DNA of 64,000 nucleotides from an uncultured SAR116 cluster alpha proteobacterium (GTDB lineage Bacteria; Pseudomonadota; Alphaproteobacteria; Puniceispirillales; Marisalimonadaceae). The notes beneath the pieces are model-generated. The model had not been told where the DNA came from. It saw nothing but the letters and a program-made list of their open reading frames with translations, and searched no databases. Each line of letters begins with the position of its first letter. Within the stretch, counting starts at the first letter, position 1. Positions 53,933-63,196 of the stretch are shown here, piece by piece. The position numbers and the translations under genes were made by a program. The stretch is from NCBI GenBank assembly GCA_902517815.1, contig CABYED010000005.1, positions 1 through 64,000 on the forward strand. The letters are read 5' to 3'.

Positions 53933-55444
53933 ATGGTTAAGAATTTTATGAATTTATTAAATAAAAAACTAAATAATATTGATATCAGAAGCGTTGTAAT
54001 TGGTGGTGGTTTTGGTGGTATAGCAGTTGCCCTTAGATTAAAATCGCTCGGTCATCAAGTTACTTTAATTGAAAGATTAGGTTCTTTAGGTGGTAGAGCT
54101 CAAGTATTTAGAAAAAATGGTTTCAAACATGATGCTGGTCCAACTGTAATAACAGCTCCTTTTTTGTTTGATGAGCTTTTTGAATTATTTAATGAAAAAA
54201 GAGAAGAATATATTGAGTTCAAACCTTTAGAACCTTGGTACAGGTTTCATTTTCATGACAATCAAACTTTCGATTATTCCGAAAGTATACAAAAAACTAA
54301 AAAAGAAATGAAAAAATTTTCAAAAAAAGACGCAAATAATTATGATAAATTATTAGAAGCTTCTAAAGCTATTTTTGATGTAGGTTTTACTAAATTATCA
54401 GATAAACCTTTTAGCTCCTTTTTCTACATGATGAAACAAGTACCTGCCCTAATAAAGTTAAAAAGCTATTTAACAGTTTCTCAATTTGTAAATAAATATA
54501 TCAAAAATCCACATTTGAGAGCAGCTTTTTCTATACATCCTTTATTGGTAGGAGGAAACCCGTTTACTACTACCTCTATTTATGCGCTTATACATTTTCT
54601 AGAGAGAAATTGGGGAGTATATTTCAGCATGGGTGGCACTGGGAAACTGGTTGAAGAGTTAACAAAATTATTAGAGCGGACAGGGGTTGAAATAAAATAC
54701 AATACTGATATAAAAAATGCTTTTGAAACAAATGGCAAAATTGAAAAAATCGAATGCATGAATGGCGACACATTTTATGCTGATAACTATATCTTCAACG
54801 GTGACCCACCAACCTTCTATAATGAAATTTTGAAATCAAGAAAAAAAAGAAGAAAAAAATTCCTTCCAGAAAAATTAACTAGTTATTCCTTTGGGATGTA
54901 TGTTTTGTTCTTTGGGACTAAAAAACAATATTTAAATATTGCCCATCATTCGATATGGCTTAGTAAAAGATTTAAAGGCTTGTTAACTGATATTTTTGAT
55001 AACAAAATTTTAAGTGAAGATTTTTCATTATACATACATAGACCTACTGCAACTGATGAAAGTTTTGCTCCAAAAGGTTGCGATAGCTTTTATGTTCTTT
55101 GTCCTGTTCCTAATTTACAAGGTAATATTAATTGGGAAATTGAAGGTGATAAACTTAAAGACAGAATTGTAAACGCTTTAGAAAGTACAATTTTACCAGA
55201 ATTAAAAAATAATATTTGTGATGAATTTTATATGACTCCCGTTGATTTTAAAAATGATTATCGTTCTACTCATGGTGCAGGGTTTTCAATAGCGCCAAAT
55301 TTTTCACAATCTGCTTGGTTTCGATATCATAATAAAGATCCTCATATTGATAATTTATTCTTTGCTGCAGCTGGAGCTCATCCTGGTGCTGGTATTCCAG
55401 GTGTATTATCATCTGCAAAAGTTGTCGAAAGTTTATTAAAATAA
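53933..55444 (+). CDS. crtI: Phytoene desaturase
   Basis: A 503-residue FAD enzyme that converts phytoene to lycopene. The N-terminal dinucleotide fold is VVIGGGFGGIAVALRL followed by ERLGSLGGRAQVF and HDAGPTVITAP, with AAGAHPGAGIPGVLSSAK at the end, as in bacterial CrtI. ATG at 53933 is almost touching the terminator's T-run; ATG 53948 is an alternative start. It is the first of four genes for retinal synthesis. Confidence 0.95.
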   Translation: MVKNFMNLLNKKLNNIDIRSVVIGGGFGGIAVALRLKSLGHQVTLIERLGSLGGRAQVFRKNGFKHDAGPTVITAPFLFDELFELFNEKREEYIEFKPLEPWYRFHFHDNQTFDYSESIQKTKKEMKKFSKKDANNYDKLLEASKAIFDVGFTKLSDKPFSSFFYMMKQVPALIKLKSYLTVSQFVNKYIKNPHLRAAFSIHPLLVGGNPFTTTSIYALIHFLERNWGVYFSMGGTGKLVEELTKLLERTGVEIKYNTDIKNAFETNGKIEKIECMNGDTFYADNYIFNGDPPTFYNEILKSRKKRRKKFLPEKLTSYSFGMYVLFFGTKKQYLNIAHHSIWLSKRFKGLLTDIFDNKILSEDFSLYIHRPTATDESFAPKGCDSFYVLCPVPNLQGNINWEIEGDKLKDRIVNALESTILPELKNNICDEFYMTPVDFKNDYRSTHGAGFSIAPNFSQSAWFRYHNKDPHIDNLFFAAAGAHPGAGIPGVLSSAKVVESLLK

Positions 55445-55455
55445 AAGAGCTTAAT

Positions 55456-56376
55456 ATGGATTGCCATGTTGATGATGACAAAATAGTATTAAAAAAAAAT
55501 GGCAAAAGTTTTCATTGGGCTGGTAAGTTCTTAAATAAAGAATGCATAAATAGGGCGGCTGAGTTATATAGTTTTTGTAGAATTTTAGATGACATAGCAG
55601 ATAGTGGAGAATCTAATTCCCATAAGTATCTCATTAACATTAAATCTATTATTAAAAAGAATACAATTACAGAACTAGAAAATATTTATTCAATTAAGTA
55701 TCCTAAATTTTTAAAATCATCTTCTAAAAAAGTAGTAATAGATTTAATTGATGGACTTATTTTAGATCAAAAGGGTGTTTTATTTAAGCAGGAAGAGGAG
55801 TTAATTAGATATTCTTATCATGTAGCTGGAACTGTTGGAATAATGATGTGTGATGCTTTAAAGTGTGATAATGATCTTGCTAAATCATTTGCTATAGATC
55901 TCGGAATAGCTATGCAGCTTACAAATATTGCAAGAGATGTTTTAGAAGACGCTAAAATGGGAAGACGATATTTACCTGGGAGCTGGGTTCAGAATATTTC
56001 ACCTAAAGAAATAGTTTTAGCAGCTAAAACTAATGACTTAAAAAAAATTCATATGATTTCAAAAGGTATAAAAAAATTATTAATTCTAGCTGAACAATAT
56101 TATTTGAGTGGAGAAAAAGGTTTCCCTTTTTTGCCCTTTAATACAAGGGTTGCAATTTCTGTAGCATCAGGAGTTTACAGAGAAATTGGGGTGCAGTTAG
56201 AAAATGAAAATTTCAATTGGCAAAATGGAAGACAAATAACATCAATCTTCTCGAAAATAAAAATTACACTATTCAAGACTTTTAAAGAAATTTTTTATTT
56301 AAGAAATAAGAAAAAGCATAATTCTAAACTTCATATTTATTTAGAAAATTTAGTGAATGATAAAAAAGGAAATTAA
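55456..56376 (+). CDS. crtB: Phytoene synthase
   Basis: A 306-residue prenyl-condensing enzyme joining two GGPP molecules. The two Asp-rich motifs are FCRILDDIADSGE and NIARDVLEDAKMGRRYLP. The end overlaps the crtY start by 20 bases. The C-terminal ~40 residues are basic and slightly extended. A GGPP synthase (crtE) is not in the locus. Confidence 0.95.
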   Translation: MDCHVDDDKIVLKKNGKSFHWAGKFLNKECINRAAELYSFCRILDDIADSGESNSHKYLINIKSIIKKNTITELENIYSIKYPKFLKSSSKKVVIDLIDGLILDQKGVLFKQEEELIRYSYHVAGTVGIMMCDALKCDNDLAKSFAIDLGIAMQLTNIARDVLEDAKMGRRYLPGSWVQNISPKEIVLAAKTNDLKKIHMISKGIKKLLILAEQYYLSGEKGFPFLPFNTRVAISVASGVYREIGVQLENENFNWQNGRQITSIFSKIKITLFKTFKEIFYLRNKKKHNSKLHIYLENLVNDKKGN

Positions 56377-57472
56377 CATTATTGGAGGTGGTTGCGCAGC
56401 ATTATCATTGGCTAGGTTAATTCGCAAATTGCCTAACTACAAATTTAATTTAATTATAGGTAACAAAAATAAAACTAACAAAGATCATTTTTGGGGATTT
56501 TGGAAAGTAAAAATTAATGATGATGCTTATAAAAAAGCAAATCATGTGTGGTCTAAATGGTCAATTAATACTAATGACTCTAAACATATTCTAACGTCAG
56601 TTAAACATCCTTATTGTGTGATAAAAAGAAAAAAATGGTTGGATATATGTAAAAAACAACTTCCAAGTCAAAAATTTACCATTTTAGAAAATGATGTACT
56701 TGAAAAAGATGGTCAATTATTTGTTAAAAATAAGAAAATTAAAGGTGATTTAGTATTTGATAGTAGACCACCTAAAATTCCAACTAATATTTTGTTGCAG
56801 CACTTTGAAGGATTTGTAGTTACTTCCGAGAAAGATGTGTTTGATGAAGATGTAGTAACATTAATGGATTTCAGATGTGACCAGTCAAAAGGTATGCATT
56901 TTATTTACCTACTACCATTTAGTAAACGGAAAGCTTTGGTTGAATCTACAATTTTTTCAAAAATAGTTGAGAACAAAGAATTTTATTCAGCTGAAATTTC
57001 AAAATATCTCAAAAAATATTTTAACTTGGTCAAGTTCACAAAGAGTGATCACGAAAAAGGTGTTATTCCCATGCATTATATTTCTTGTGCATCTAAAAAA
57101 ATGTATAATATTGGTACAAGAGGGGGAGCAGTAAGGCCTTCTTCGGGATATGCTTTTACTTTTATTCAAAAACAGGCATTTCAAATAATTAGCCAAATAA
57201 ACAATAGAAAAAAAATTAATACTCAAATTCATAATACTATTGATTTATTTTTAGATAAAATATTTATAAATGTAATTAATGAGTATCCTGTCTTAGCTTC
57301 CAAAATTTTTTCAAGTTTAGCTAGAATTTTAACTGGTGACGAAATGGCTAAATTTATGTCTGGAAATGCTTCACTATTAACAACTTGCAAAATAATTATT
57401 TCAATGCCTAAAATACCATTTATCAAGTCATTTTTTTATGTTGTGTATAATAAATGGTTCAATTTACCTTAG
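56357..57472 (+). CDS. crtY: Lycopene beta-cyclase
   Basis: A 371-residue CrtY-type flavoprotein: INIIGGGCAALSLARLI at the N-terminus, FWGFWKV, a DSRPP motif and MDFRCDQ around the middle, and LPFSKRKALVESTIFS later. It cyclises both ends of lycopene to make beta-carotene. It overlaps crtB by 20 bases and blh by 19, indicating coupled translation. Confidence 0.93.
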   Translation: MIKKEINIIGGGCAALSLARLIRKLPNYKFNLIIGNKNKTNKDHFWGFWKVKINDDAYKKANHVWSKWSINTNDSKHILTSVKHPYCVIKRKKWLDICKKQLPSQKFTILENDVLEKDGQLFVKNKKIKGDLVFDSRPPKIPTNILLQHFEGFVVTSEKDVFDEDVVTLMDFRCDQSKGMHFIYLLPFSKRKALVESTIFSKIVENKEFYSAEISKYLKKYFNLVKFTKSDHEKGVIPMHYISCASKKMYNIGTRGGAVRPSSGYAFTFIQKQAFQIISQINNRKKINTQIHNTIDLFLDKIFINVINEYPVLASKIFSSLARILTGDEMAKFMSGNASLLTTCKIIISMPKIPFIKSFFYVVYNKWFNLP

Positions 57473-58275
57473 ATTGGTTAGATTATATCTCATTATTTTT
57501 TATTATTTTTATGGGTATTCCCCATGGATCTCTTGATGGAGCTATCTCTGTTACATTAGGTTTTACGAAAAGTTTTTATTTACAGGTACGATTTATAATT
57601 ACATATTTATTAGTCGCTACATTAGTTGTAGTTCTGTGGTATTTTTTACCAGTTTTTTCCCTCATTTTGTTCTTAATAGTAAGTATTTTCCATTTTGGTT
57701 GTGGTGATTTAAATTGGAAAAATAATAATTTATATTATATCTGTGGTTATGCTCATGGGGGGCTGGTATTATTGGGCATAATTTTTTTTAACAAAGATGA
57801 AGTTAATCATCTCTTTTCAATTTTATCTGGTAATCAATTGTATTTATTGTGGCAATTTCTTTATGCGGCTCTTTTGGTATGGATTTTATCATTAATTTTA
57901 ATATTATTTAATTATAAAAAAATTACTTTTTCTAAAAATTATATCAAATTATTTACTGTAATGGTTTTAGTGATATCACTTTTCCCACCTTTGCCAGCAT
58001 TTGCGATATATTTTTGTTTTGTTCACAGTATTCACCATTTTAAAAGAATTATACCAACGTTACTTAACTTTATGGAAAAGAAAAAATTATTGTTTCTAAT
58101 GATTATTTTTTCTGTATTAAGTTGGTTTGGTGGTGTAACCGCATACTATATTTTACTAAATTTATATTCATATACAGATACAATTATAAAAGTAACTTTT
58201 ATTGGTTTGGCAGCGTTAACTTTTCCACATATGATTTTAGTGGACGGTGTGTTTAGGCTTAAATATAAAATTTAG
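57454..58275 (+). CDS. blh: Beta-carotene 15,15'-dioxygenase (Brp/Blh family)
   Basis: A 273-residue membrane protein with many hydrophobic segments. Conserved histidines of the iron site occur in GIPHGSLDGA near the N-terminus, IFHFGCGDLNW and HSIHHFKRI, matching the Blh family. It splits beta-carotene into two retinal molecules, the chromophore of the rhodopsin upstream. It is the last gene of the locus and converges with ubiA. Confidence 0.94.
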   Translation: MVQFTLDWLDYISLFFIIFMGIPHGSLDGAISVTLGFTKSFYLQVRFIITYLLVATLVVVLWYFLPVFSLILFLIVSIFHFGCGDLNWKNNNLYYICGYAHGGLVLLGIIFFNKDEVNHLFSILSGNQLYLLWQFLYAALLVWILSLILILFNYKKITFSKNYIKLFTVMVLVISLFPPLPAFAIYFCFVHSIHHFKRIIPTLLNFMEKKKLLFLMIIFSVLSWFGGVTAYYILLNLYSYTDTIIKVTFIGLAALTFPHMILVDGVFRLKYKI

Positions 58276-58287
58276 AATCTCTGTTTA

Positions 58288-59202
58288 TTAACTTATATAA
58301 TTTCCTAAAGATGATAATGTTAACAATAGACCAAGGACGACATTTGATTTAAATATTTGCAATGGGTTATTATGTTCTATGTTTTTTATTTTTATTACTT
58401 GATAAGTAAGATGCAATCCACAAAGTGATACACCAATGTACCAAAAGATATTATTATTTAATAAATATCCACTAATAATTAATAAGCAAAACATTAAACT
58501 ATATGAACATCCTACAAAAAAAGTTAAGAAGTTTTTAGCTGATACAGCGGAATTTTTAATACCAAAAATTTCATCTTCATTTTTATCCTGGCATCCATAA
58601 ATTGTGTCATATCCAATGATCCAGAATACAGTTGCCAAATACATAATGAATATTCCTAAATTCCACTCTTCATTTGCAGCAGACCAAGCTGTTGGGACAG
58701 CCCAACTAAAGGTCAATCCTAAGATAATTTGTGGCCATTTTGTAAATCTTTTAGCTAGAGGATATAGAATAACTAGAGGTATCGCTGAGACAGCTACAAA
58801 CCAAGTGTAAACATTTAATTGATACAGACAAATTAAACCAATTAATAACATTGTAAATAAAAAATAGGTTGCGTGTAAAATTGAAATTTCACCACTGGCA
58901 AGCGGTCTTGTTTTTGTTCTAGAAATTTTTTTATCAATATCTTTGTCCCACATATCATTAATAGTACATCCAGCAGCTCTCATTACGATTGAACCTATTA
59001 AGAAAATAAACATTAGTTTTATACAGTTTATCAAATCTAAATTTGTTAATGGAAGCACCCACCACCCAGGTAGAAGTAGAAGCCAAAAACCGACTGGTCT
59101 GTCAAATCTTCCCAATCTTATCCATTTGATATAATGCTTAGGTAGTATGTCCCACCAACCACTATCTAGCATGTCAGAATTATTTTGTTTGGGTATATTC
59201 AT
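58288..59202 (-). CDS. ubiA: 4-hydroxybenzoate polyprenyltransferase
   Basis: A 304-residue integral membrane prenyltransferase of ubiquinone synthesis. The two Asp-rich motifs are NDMWDKDIDKKISRTKTRPLASG and DTIYGCQDKNEDE, typical of UbiA, and IRLGRFDRPVGFWLLLLPGWW is at the N-terminus. It is divergent from rsmE and convergent with blh; no special link to the carotenoid genes beyond prenyl metabolism. Confidence 0.94.
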   Translation of the reverse strand: MNIPKQNNSDMLDSGWWDILPKHYIKWIRLGRFDRPVGFWLLLLPGWWVLPLTNLDLINCIKLMFIFLIGSIVMRAAGCTINDMWDKDIDKKISRTKTRPLASGEISILHATYFLFTMLLIGLICLYQLNVYTWFVAVSAIPLVILYPLAKRFTKWPQIILGLTFSWAVPTAWSAANEEWNLGIFIMYLATVFWIIGYDTIYGCQDKNEDEIFGIKNSAVSAKNFLTFFVGCSYSLMFCLLIISGYLLNNNIFWYIGVSLCGLHLTYQVIKIKNIEHNNPLQIFKSNVVLGLLLTLSSLGNYIS

Positions 59203-59277
59203 AAATAATGCAATATCATTATACTATATTCTAATCAATGAGCAGTGAAATTAATTTAAGTTATACGGTTTTCGATA

Positions 59278-60033
59278 ATGTTAGACCTATCTTATAAAGC
59301 TAAAATCAGACTTTATTTTCCAGGAGAAATATCTTTAAAAAGTCAAGTTAAACTAGAAAATAAGCAAGTTCATTATTTAATAAATGTAATGAGAAAAAAA
59401 ATTGATGATTCAATTTTAGTTTTCAATAGCGTTAATGGTGAGTTTTTGGCTAAAATTTCTGAAATTTATAAAAATACAATTATTATTGATATCATTAAAA
59501 AAATACGAGATGTCAAAGTTGAAAATGATATCTGGTTATTATTTGCGCCAGTTAAAAAATCTCCAACTGAATATATAGTGCAAAAGGCAACTGAATTGGG
59601 AGTATCTAAAATTATCCCTGTAATTACAGAACGCACTATCACAAAAAATTTAAATCTAAAAAGAATGCAAGATATAGCTATTGAATCTTCTGAACAATGC
59701 GAACGCATAACGATTCCTGAAGTCTGTGCTGTAAAGAAACTTAAAGATTTAATTCCTAATTGGGATAAAGATCGAATTATATTTTTTTGTGACGAAACCA
59801 TTAGAAACAATGATTTCGTCAAAATAGAGTTTCAAAATTTATCAACAAAGTCTTTTGGTGCTATTCTAGTGGGTCCTGAAGGTGGTTTCAGTACAAATGA
59901 AACAAATTATTTAAGAGAAAAGAAGTTTATAAGACCAATTGATCTGGGACCTAGAATTTTGAGATCTGATACAGCAGTAATTGCTGCACTTTCTCTTTGG
60001 CCCTATTTAAATAGAGATATTAAAAATAATTAA
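59278..60033 (+). CDS. rsmE: 16S rRNA (uracil-1498-N3)-methyltransferase
   Basis: A 251-residue SPOUT methyltransferase. It has HYLINVMRKKIDD in the N-terminal PUA-like part, KSPTEYIVQKATELGVSKIIPV, and the SAM-binding knot LVGPEGGFSTNE and LGPRILRSDTAVIAAL. Its separation from ubiA is 75 bases. The following gshA starts 97 bases later. Confidence 0.93.
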   Translation: MLDLSYKAKIRLYFPGEISLKSQVKLENKQVHYLINVMRKKIDDSILVFNSVNGEFLAKISEIYKNTIIIDIIKKIRDVKVENDIWLLFAPVKKSPTEYIVQKATELGVSKIIPVITERTITKNLNLKRMQDIAIESSEQCERITIPEVCAVKKLKDLIPNWDKDRIIFFCDETIRNNDFVKIEFQNLSTKSFGAILVGPEGGFSTNETNYLREKKFIRPIDLGPRILRSDTAVIAALSLWPYLNRDIKNN

Positions 60034-60129
60034 TAATCTTATAATTAAGTTCAATCTAGATTAGAAATACTATAACATGTTAAGTGTTAATATTTTCAAT
60101 TTATACCATAATCTAAATATGAGATCTAA

Positions 60130-61476
60130 ATGCCAAGATTAAAAAAAGAACACCTCATAAATTGGTTTAAAGAAGGTGAAAAAAAAAGAGAAGATTGGAA
60201 AATAGGTACAGAACATGAAAAATTTGTTTTTCATTTAAATAACTTAGAAAGAGTTGGTTATTTTGGTAAATCAAGTGTAAGTGAACTATTAAATAATCTT
60301 GCAAAAGAAAATAAATGGGAAAAAATTTTAGAAAAAAACAATACGATTGCTTTAAAAGATGAAACTGGTGCATCAATTTCTCTTGAACCTGGTGGGCAAT
60401 TAGAATTATCAGGGTCTCCTCTGGATAACTTACATCAAACATGTAGAGAGACTGGAAGACACCTAAAAATCATGAAAAAAGCTATGAACAAACTTGGATT
60501 ATCAATGATTGGTCTAGGTTATGATCCTAAATGGTCTCGTTCAAAGCAAAATTGGATGCCAAAGGGTCGATATGAAATAATGAAAAATTTTATGCCTAAA
60601 GTTGGTCAACTCGGATTAGATATGATGTTAAGGACATGTACTATTCAAGTTAATCTGGATTATTTGAATGAACAGGACATGGTCCAAAAGTTTCAAACAT
60701 CCTTGGCATTACAATCCATTGCAACAGCTATTTTTGCTAATTCCCCATTTATTGAAGGTAAGGAAAGTGGATATTTATCTTCAAGAGCAATGGTCTGGAC
60801 AGATACTGACCCTAATAGAACAGGTGTACCAGAAATTGTTTTTAATGAAACTTTTGGCTATGAGAAATGGTTAGATTATGTCCTCAAGGTGCCAATGTAT
60901 TTTGTATACAGGGAAGGCAAGTATATTGACGTATCTGGAAGATCTTTTGTAGATTTTATGGATGGAAAATTAGAAGGTTTTGAAGGTCAATTTCCTTCTC
61001 TCAAAGATTGGGAGGACCATGTAACAGTTGCATTCCCAGAAGTTAGACTTAAACAATATTTAGAAATGAGAGGTGCAGATGGTGGCCCTTGGAATATAAT
61101 TTGTGCCCTCCCAGCGTTATGGGTGGGATTATTGTATGATAATGAGGCTCAATTAGAGGCCTATGATTTGGCAAAGCCATTTATGAATGCTCAGCTTCTA
61201 GAAGAAGGAAGAATTTCAGCTGCAAAATACGGTTTAAATGGGAAACTAGGATCAAAAAAAATTATTGATATAGCAGAAGAAATGATAAGAATTTCTAGTT
61301 TAGGTCTTCAAAGACGTAATAAATTAGATGAACGAGGTGTTGATGAAAGACAGTTTTTAGATCCACTGTACAATATCATTAGAAACAAAAAGACTGGATC
61401 TGAAATTCTTCTAGAAAAGTTTAATGGTATCTGGAAGAAAAATATAGACAAAGTATTTATCGATAACGCTTTCTGA
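60130..61476 (+). CDS. gshA: Glutamate-cysteine ligase (alphaproteobacterial/plant type)
   Basis: A 448-residue enzyme of the GCS2 family making gamma-glutamylcysteine. It has GTEHEKFVF near 28-36, ETGASISLEPGGQLELSGSPLDNL, DMMLRTCTIQVNLDY and VRLKQYLEMRGADGGPWN. This is the first step of glutathione synthesis and fits with the ChaC-like glutathione-degrading enzyme elsewhere in the window. It is convergent with tldD with four bases between. Confidence 0.94.
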   Translation: MPRLKKEHLINWFKEGEKKREDWKIGTEHEKFVFHLNNLERVGYFGKSSVSELLNNLAKENKWEKILEKNNTIALKDETGASISLEPGGQLELSGSPLDNLHQTCRETGRHLKIMKKAMNKLGLSMIGLGYDPKWSRSKQNWMPKGRYEIMKNFMPKVGQLGLDMMLRTCTIQVNLDYLNEQDMVQKFQTSLALQSIATAIFANSPFIEGKESGYLSSRAMVWTDTDPNRTGVPEIVFNETFGYEKWLDYVLKVPMYFVYREGKYIDVSGRSFVDFMDGKLEGFEGQFPSLKDWEDHVTVAFPEVRLKQYLEMRGADGGPWNIICALPALWVGLLYDNEAQLEAYDLAKPFMNAQLLEEGRISAAKYGLNGKLGSKKIIDIAEEMIRISSLGLQRRNKLDERGVDERQFLDPLYNIIRNKKTGSEILLEKFNGIWKKNIDKVFIDNAF

Positions 61477-61480
61477 TACT

Positions 61481-62929
61481 TTAGTTTGTATCAGTTCCTC
61501 CTACTGTGATGCCCCCCATTAATAACGTAGGTTGTCCAACACCCACAGGAACACCCTGACCTTCTTTTCCACATGTGCCAATTCCGTCATCTAAAGACAT
61601 GTCATTTCCAATAAGAGAAATTTTTGACATTGCATCGGGGCCATTACCAATTAGGGTTGCTCCTTTAAGTGGCTGCTTAACTTTTCCATTTTCTACTAGA
61701 TATGCCTCTGAAGCAGAAAAAACAAATTTCCCATTTGTAATATCAACTTGTCCACCAGCAAAATTAACAGCATAAATGCCTTTTTTAACTGTACTTATAA
61801 TCTCTTCTGGTTCAATTGTTCCATTATCCATGTAAGTGTTTGTCATTCTTGGCATAGGGTAATGAGAATAAGACTGTCTTCTCCCATTTCCAGTTGGTTC
61901 CATTTTCATCAATCTTGCATTCTGTCGGTCTTGCATATAATTTCTTAAAATTCCATTTTCTATTAAAATGTTCTTTGATGATTTTGTGCCTTCGTCATCA
62001 ATTGTTATTGATCCTCTTTTGTTTTCAATTGTTCCGTCATCAATAACTGTAACCCCGTCAGCAGTAACCTTTTCTCCAATTTTCCCTGAGAATATTGAAG
62101 TGCCTTTCCTATTAAAATCTCCTTCTAAACCATGACCTACAGCTTCGTGTAACATAACACCTGGCCAACCTGGACCCAAAATTACAGGCATTTCACCAGC
62201 AGGTGTAGGTATAGATTCAAGGTTGGTATTAGCAATTCTCAAAGCTTCTTTAACTTGACCTTTCCATCTGTCAGAATTAATCCATTCTTCATATCTTCCT
62301 CTTCCACCACATCCAGAATTTCCAGTCTCTCTCCTTCCATTTTTTTCAACAACTAATGATACGTTAAGTCTAATAAGAGGCCTAATGTCAGCGGTTCTCT
62401 TTCCATCACCTCTTAATATTTGAATTGCTTGATAAGAGGCAGAAATAGATGCTGAAACTTGAATAACTTTTTTATCAATTGATCTTGCGTAAGCATCAAT
62501 TTCTTGAAGTAAACTTGTTTTTATTTTAAATGAAGTTTTCTCTATTGGATTTATTGAAGTGTAAAGTGGTTTGTTAATTCCATGTGAAGGACCTGGAGCC
62601 ATGATGCCTGAATAGTTTTTTGATACGGACCTGACTGTTTCTGAGGCTCTTTTAAGAGAAGATTCTGTTATTTCGCCCGAATGAGCAAACCCTCTGGCTT
62701 CACCTGCAATTGCCCTTAAACCAAAACCCTTTGTGCTATCGTAAGCAATATTTTTCATTCGTCCGTCGTCAAATGAAAACGATTCTGATTTTGTTGACTC
62801 AAGATACAATTCTCCGTCATCAGCATCTTTTAGAGTGTCTGATACAATAGATTGAGCTTTATTAAGATCAAAATCATTATCCTTGTAAAACAATTTATCA
62901 GTTATTTCTAATGGTGATTTATTTTCCAT
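61481..62929 (-). CDS. tldD: Metalloprotease TldD
   Basis: A 482-residue catalytic partner of PmbA. The zinc motif is in MLHEAVGHGLEGD (HEAVGH), and the N-terminal half has SFDDGRMKNIAYDSTKGFGLRAI and the C-terminal half GTCGKEGQGVPVGVGQPTLLMG, all typical of TldD. It is divergent from coxB with 267 bases between, an order common in Alphaproteobacteria. Confidence 0.96.
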   Translation of the reverse strand: MENKSPLEITDKLFYKDNDFDLNKAQSIVSDTLKDADDGELYLESTKSESFSFDDGRMKNIAYDSTKGFGLRAIAGEARGFAHSGEITESSLKRASETVRSVSKNYSGIMAPGPSHGINKPLYTSINPIEKTSFKIKTSLLQEIDAYARSIDKKVIQVSASISASYQAIQILRGDGKRTADIRPLIRLNVSLVVEKNGRRETGNSGCGGRGRYEEWINSDRWKGQVKEALRIANTNLESIPTPAGEMPVILGPGWPGVMLHEAVGHGLEGDFNRKGTSIFSGKIGEKVTADGVTVIDDGTIENKRGSITIDDEGTKSSKNILIENGILRNYMQDRQNARLMKMEPTGNGRRQSYSHYPMPRMTNTYMDNGTIEPEEIISTVKKGIYAVNFAGGQVDITNGKFVFSASEAYLVENGKVKQPLKGATLIGNGPDAMSKISLIGNDMSLDDGIGTCGKEGQGVPVGVGQPTLLMGGITVGGTDTN

Positions 62930-63196
62930 TTTTGAGCCTATTAATTAAATTTTTTATGTATATGACATGATAATATAATTACTATTCTTCAAGATTAACA
63001 CTAAAAAATATAAATTTGATAATTAAATAATAATTTAATTTAAAAAAAATAATTTATTTGGTTTTAGATCTAGCATTTTTCATAAAAAAGTTTTAAGTAA
63101 TACATATAAAGACGTATTTTAGAATCATTTCAAATTAATCTAAATTTAATCTATTACTTTAGATTTGATTTGATTAAAGCTTGAGGAGCATAAATA

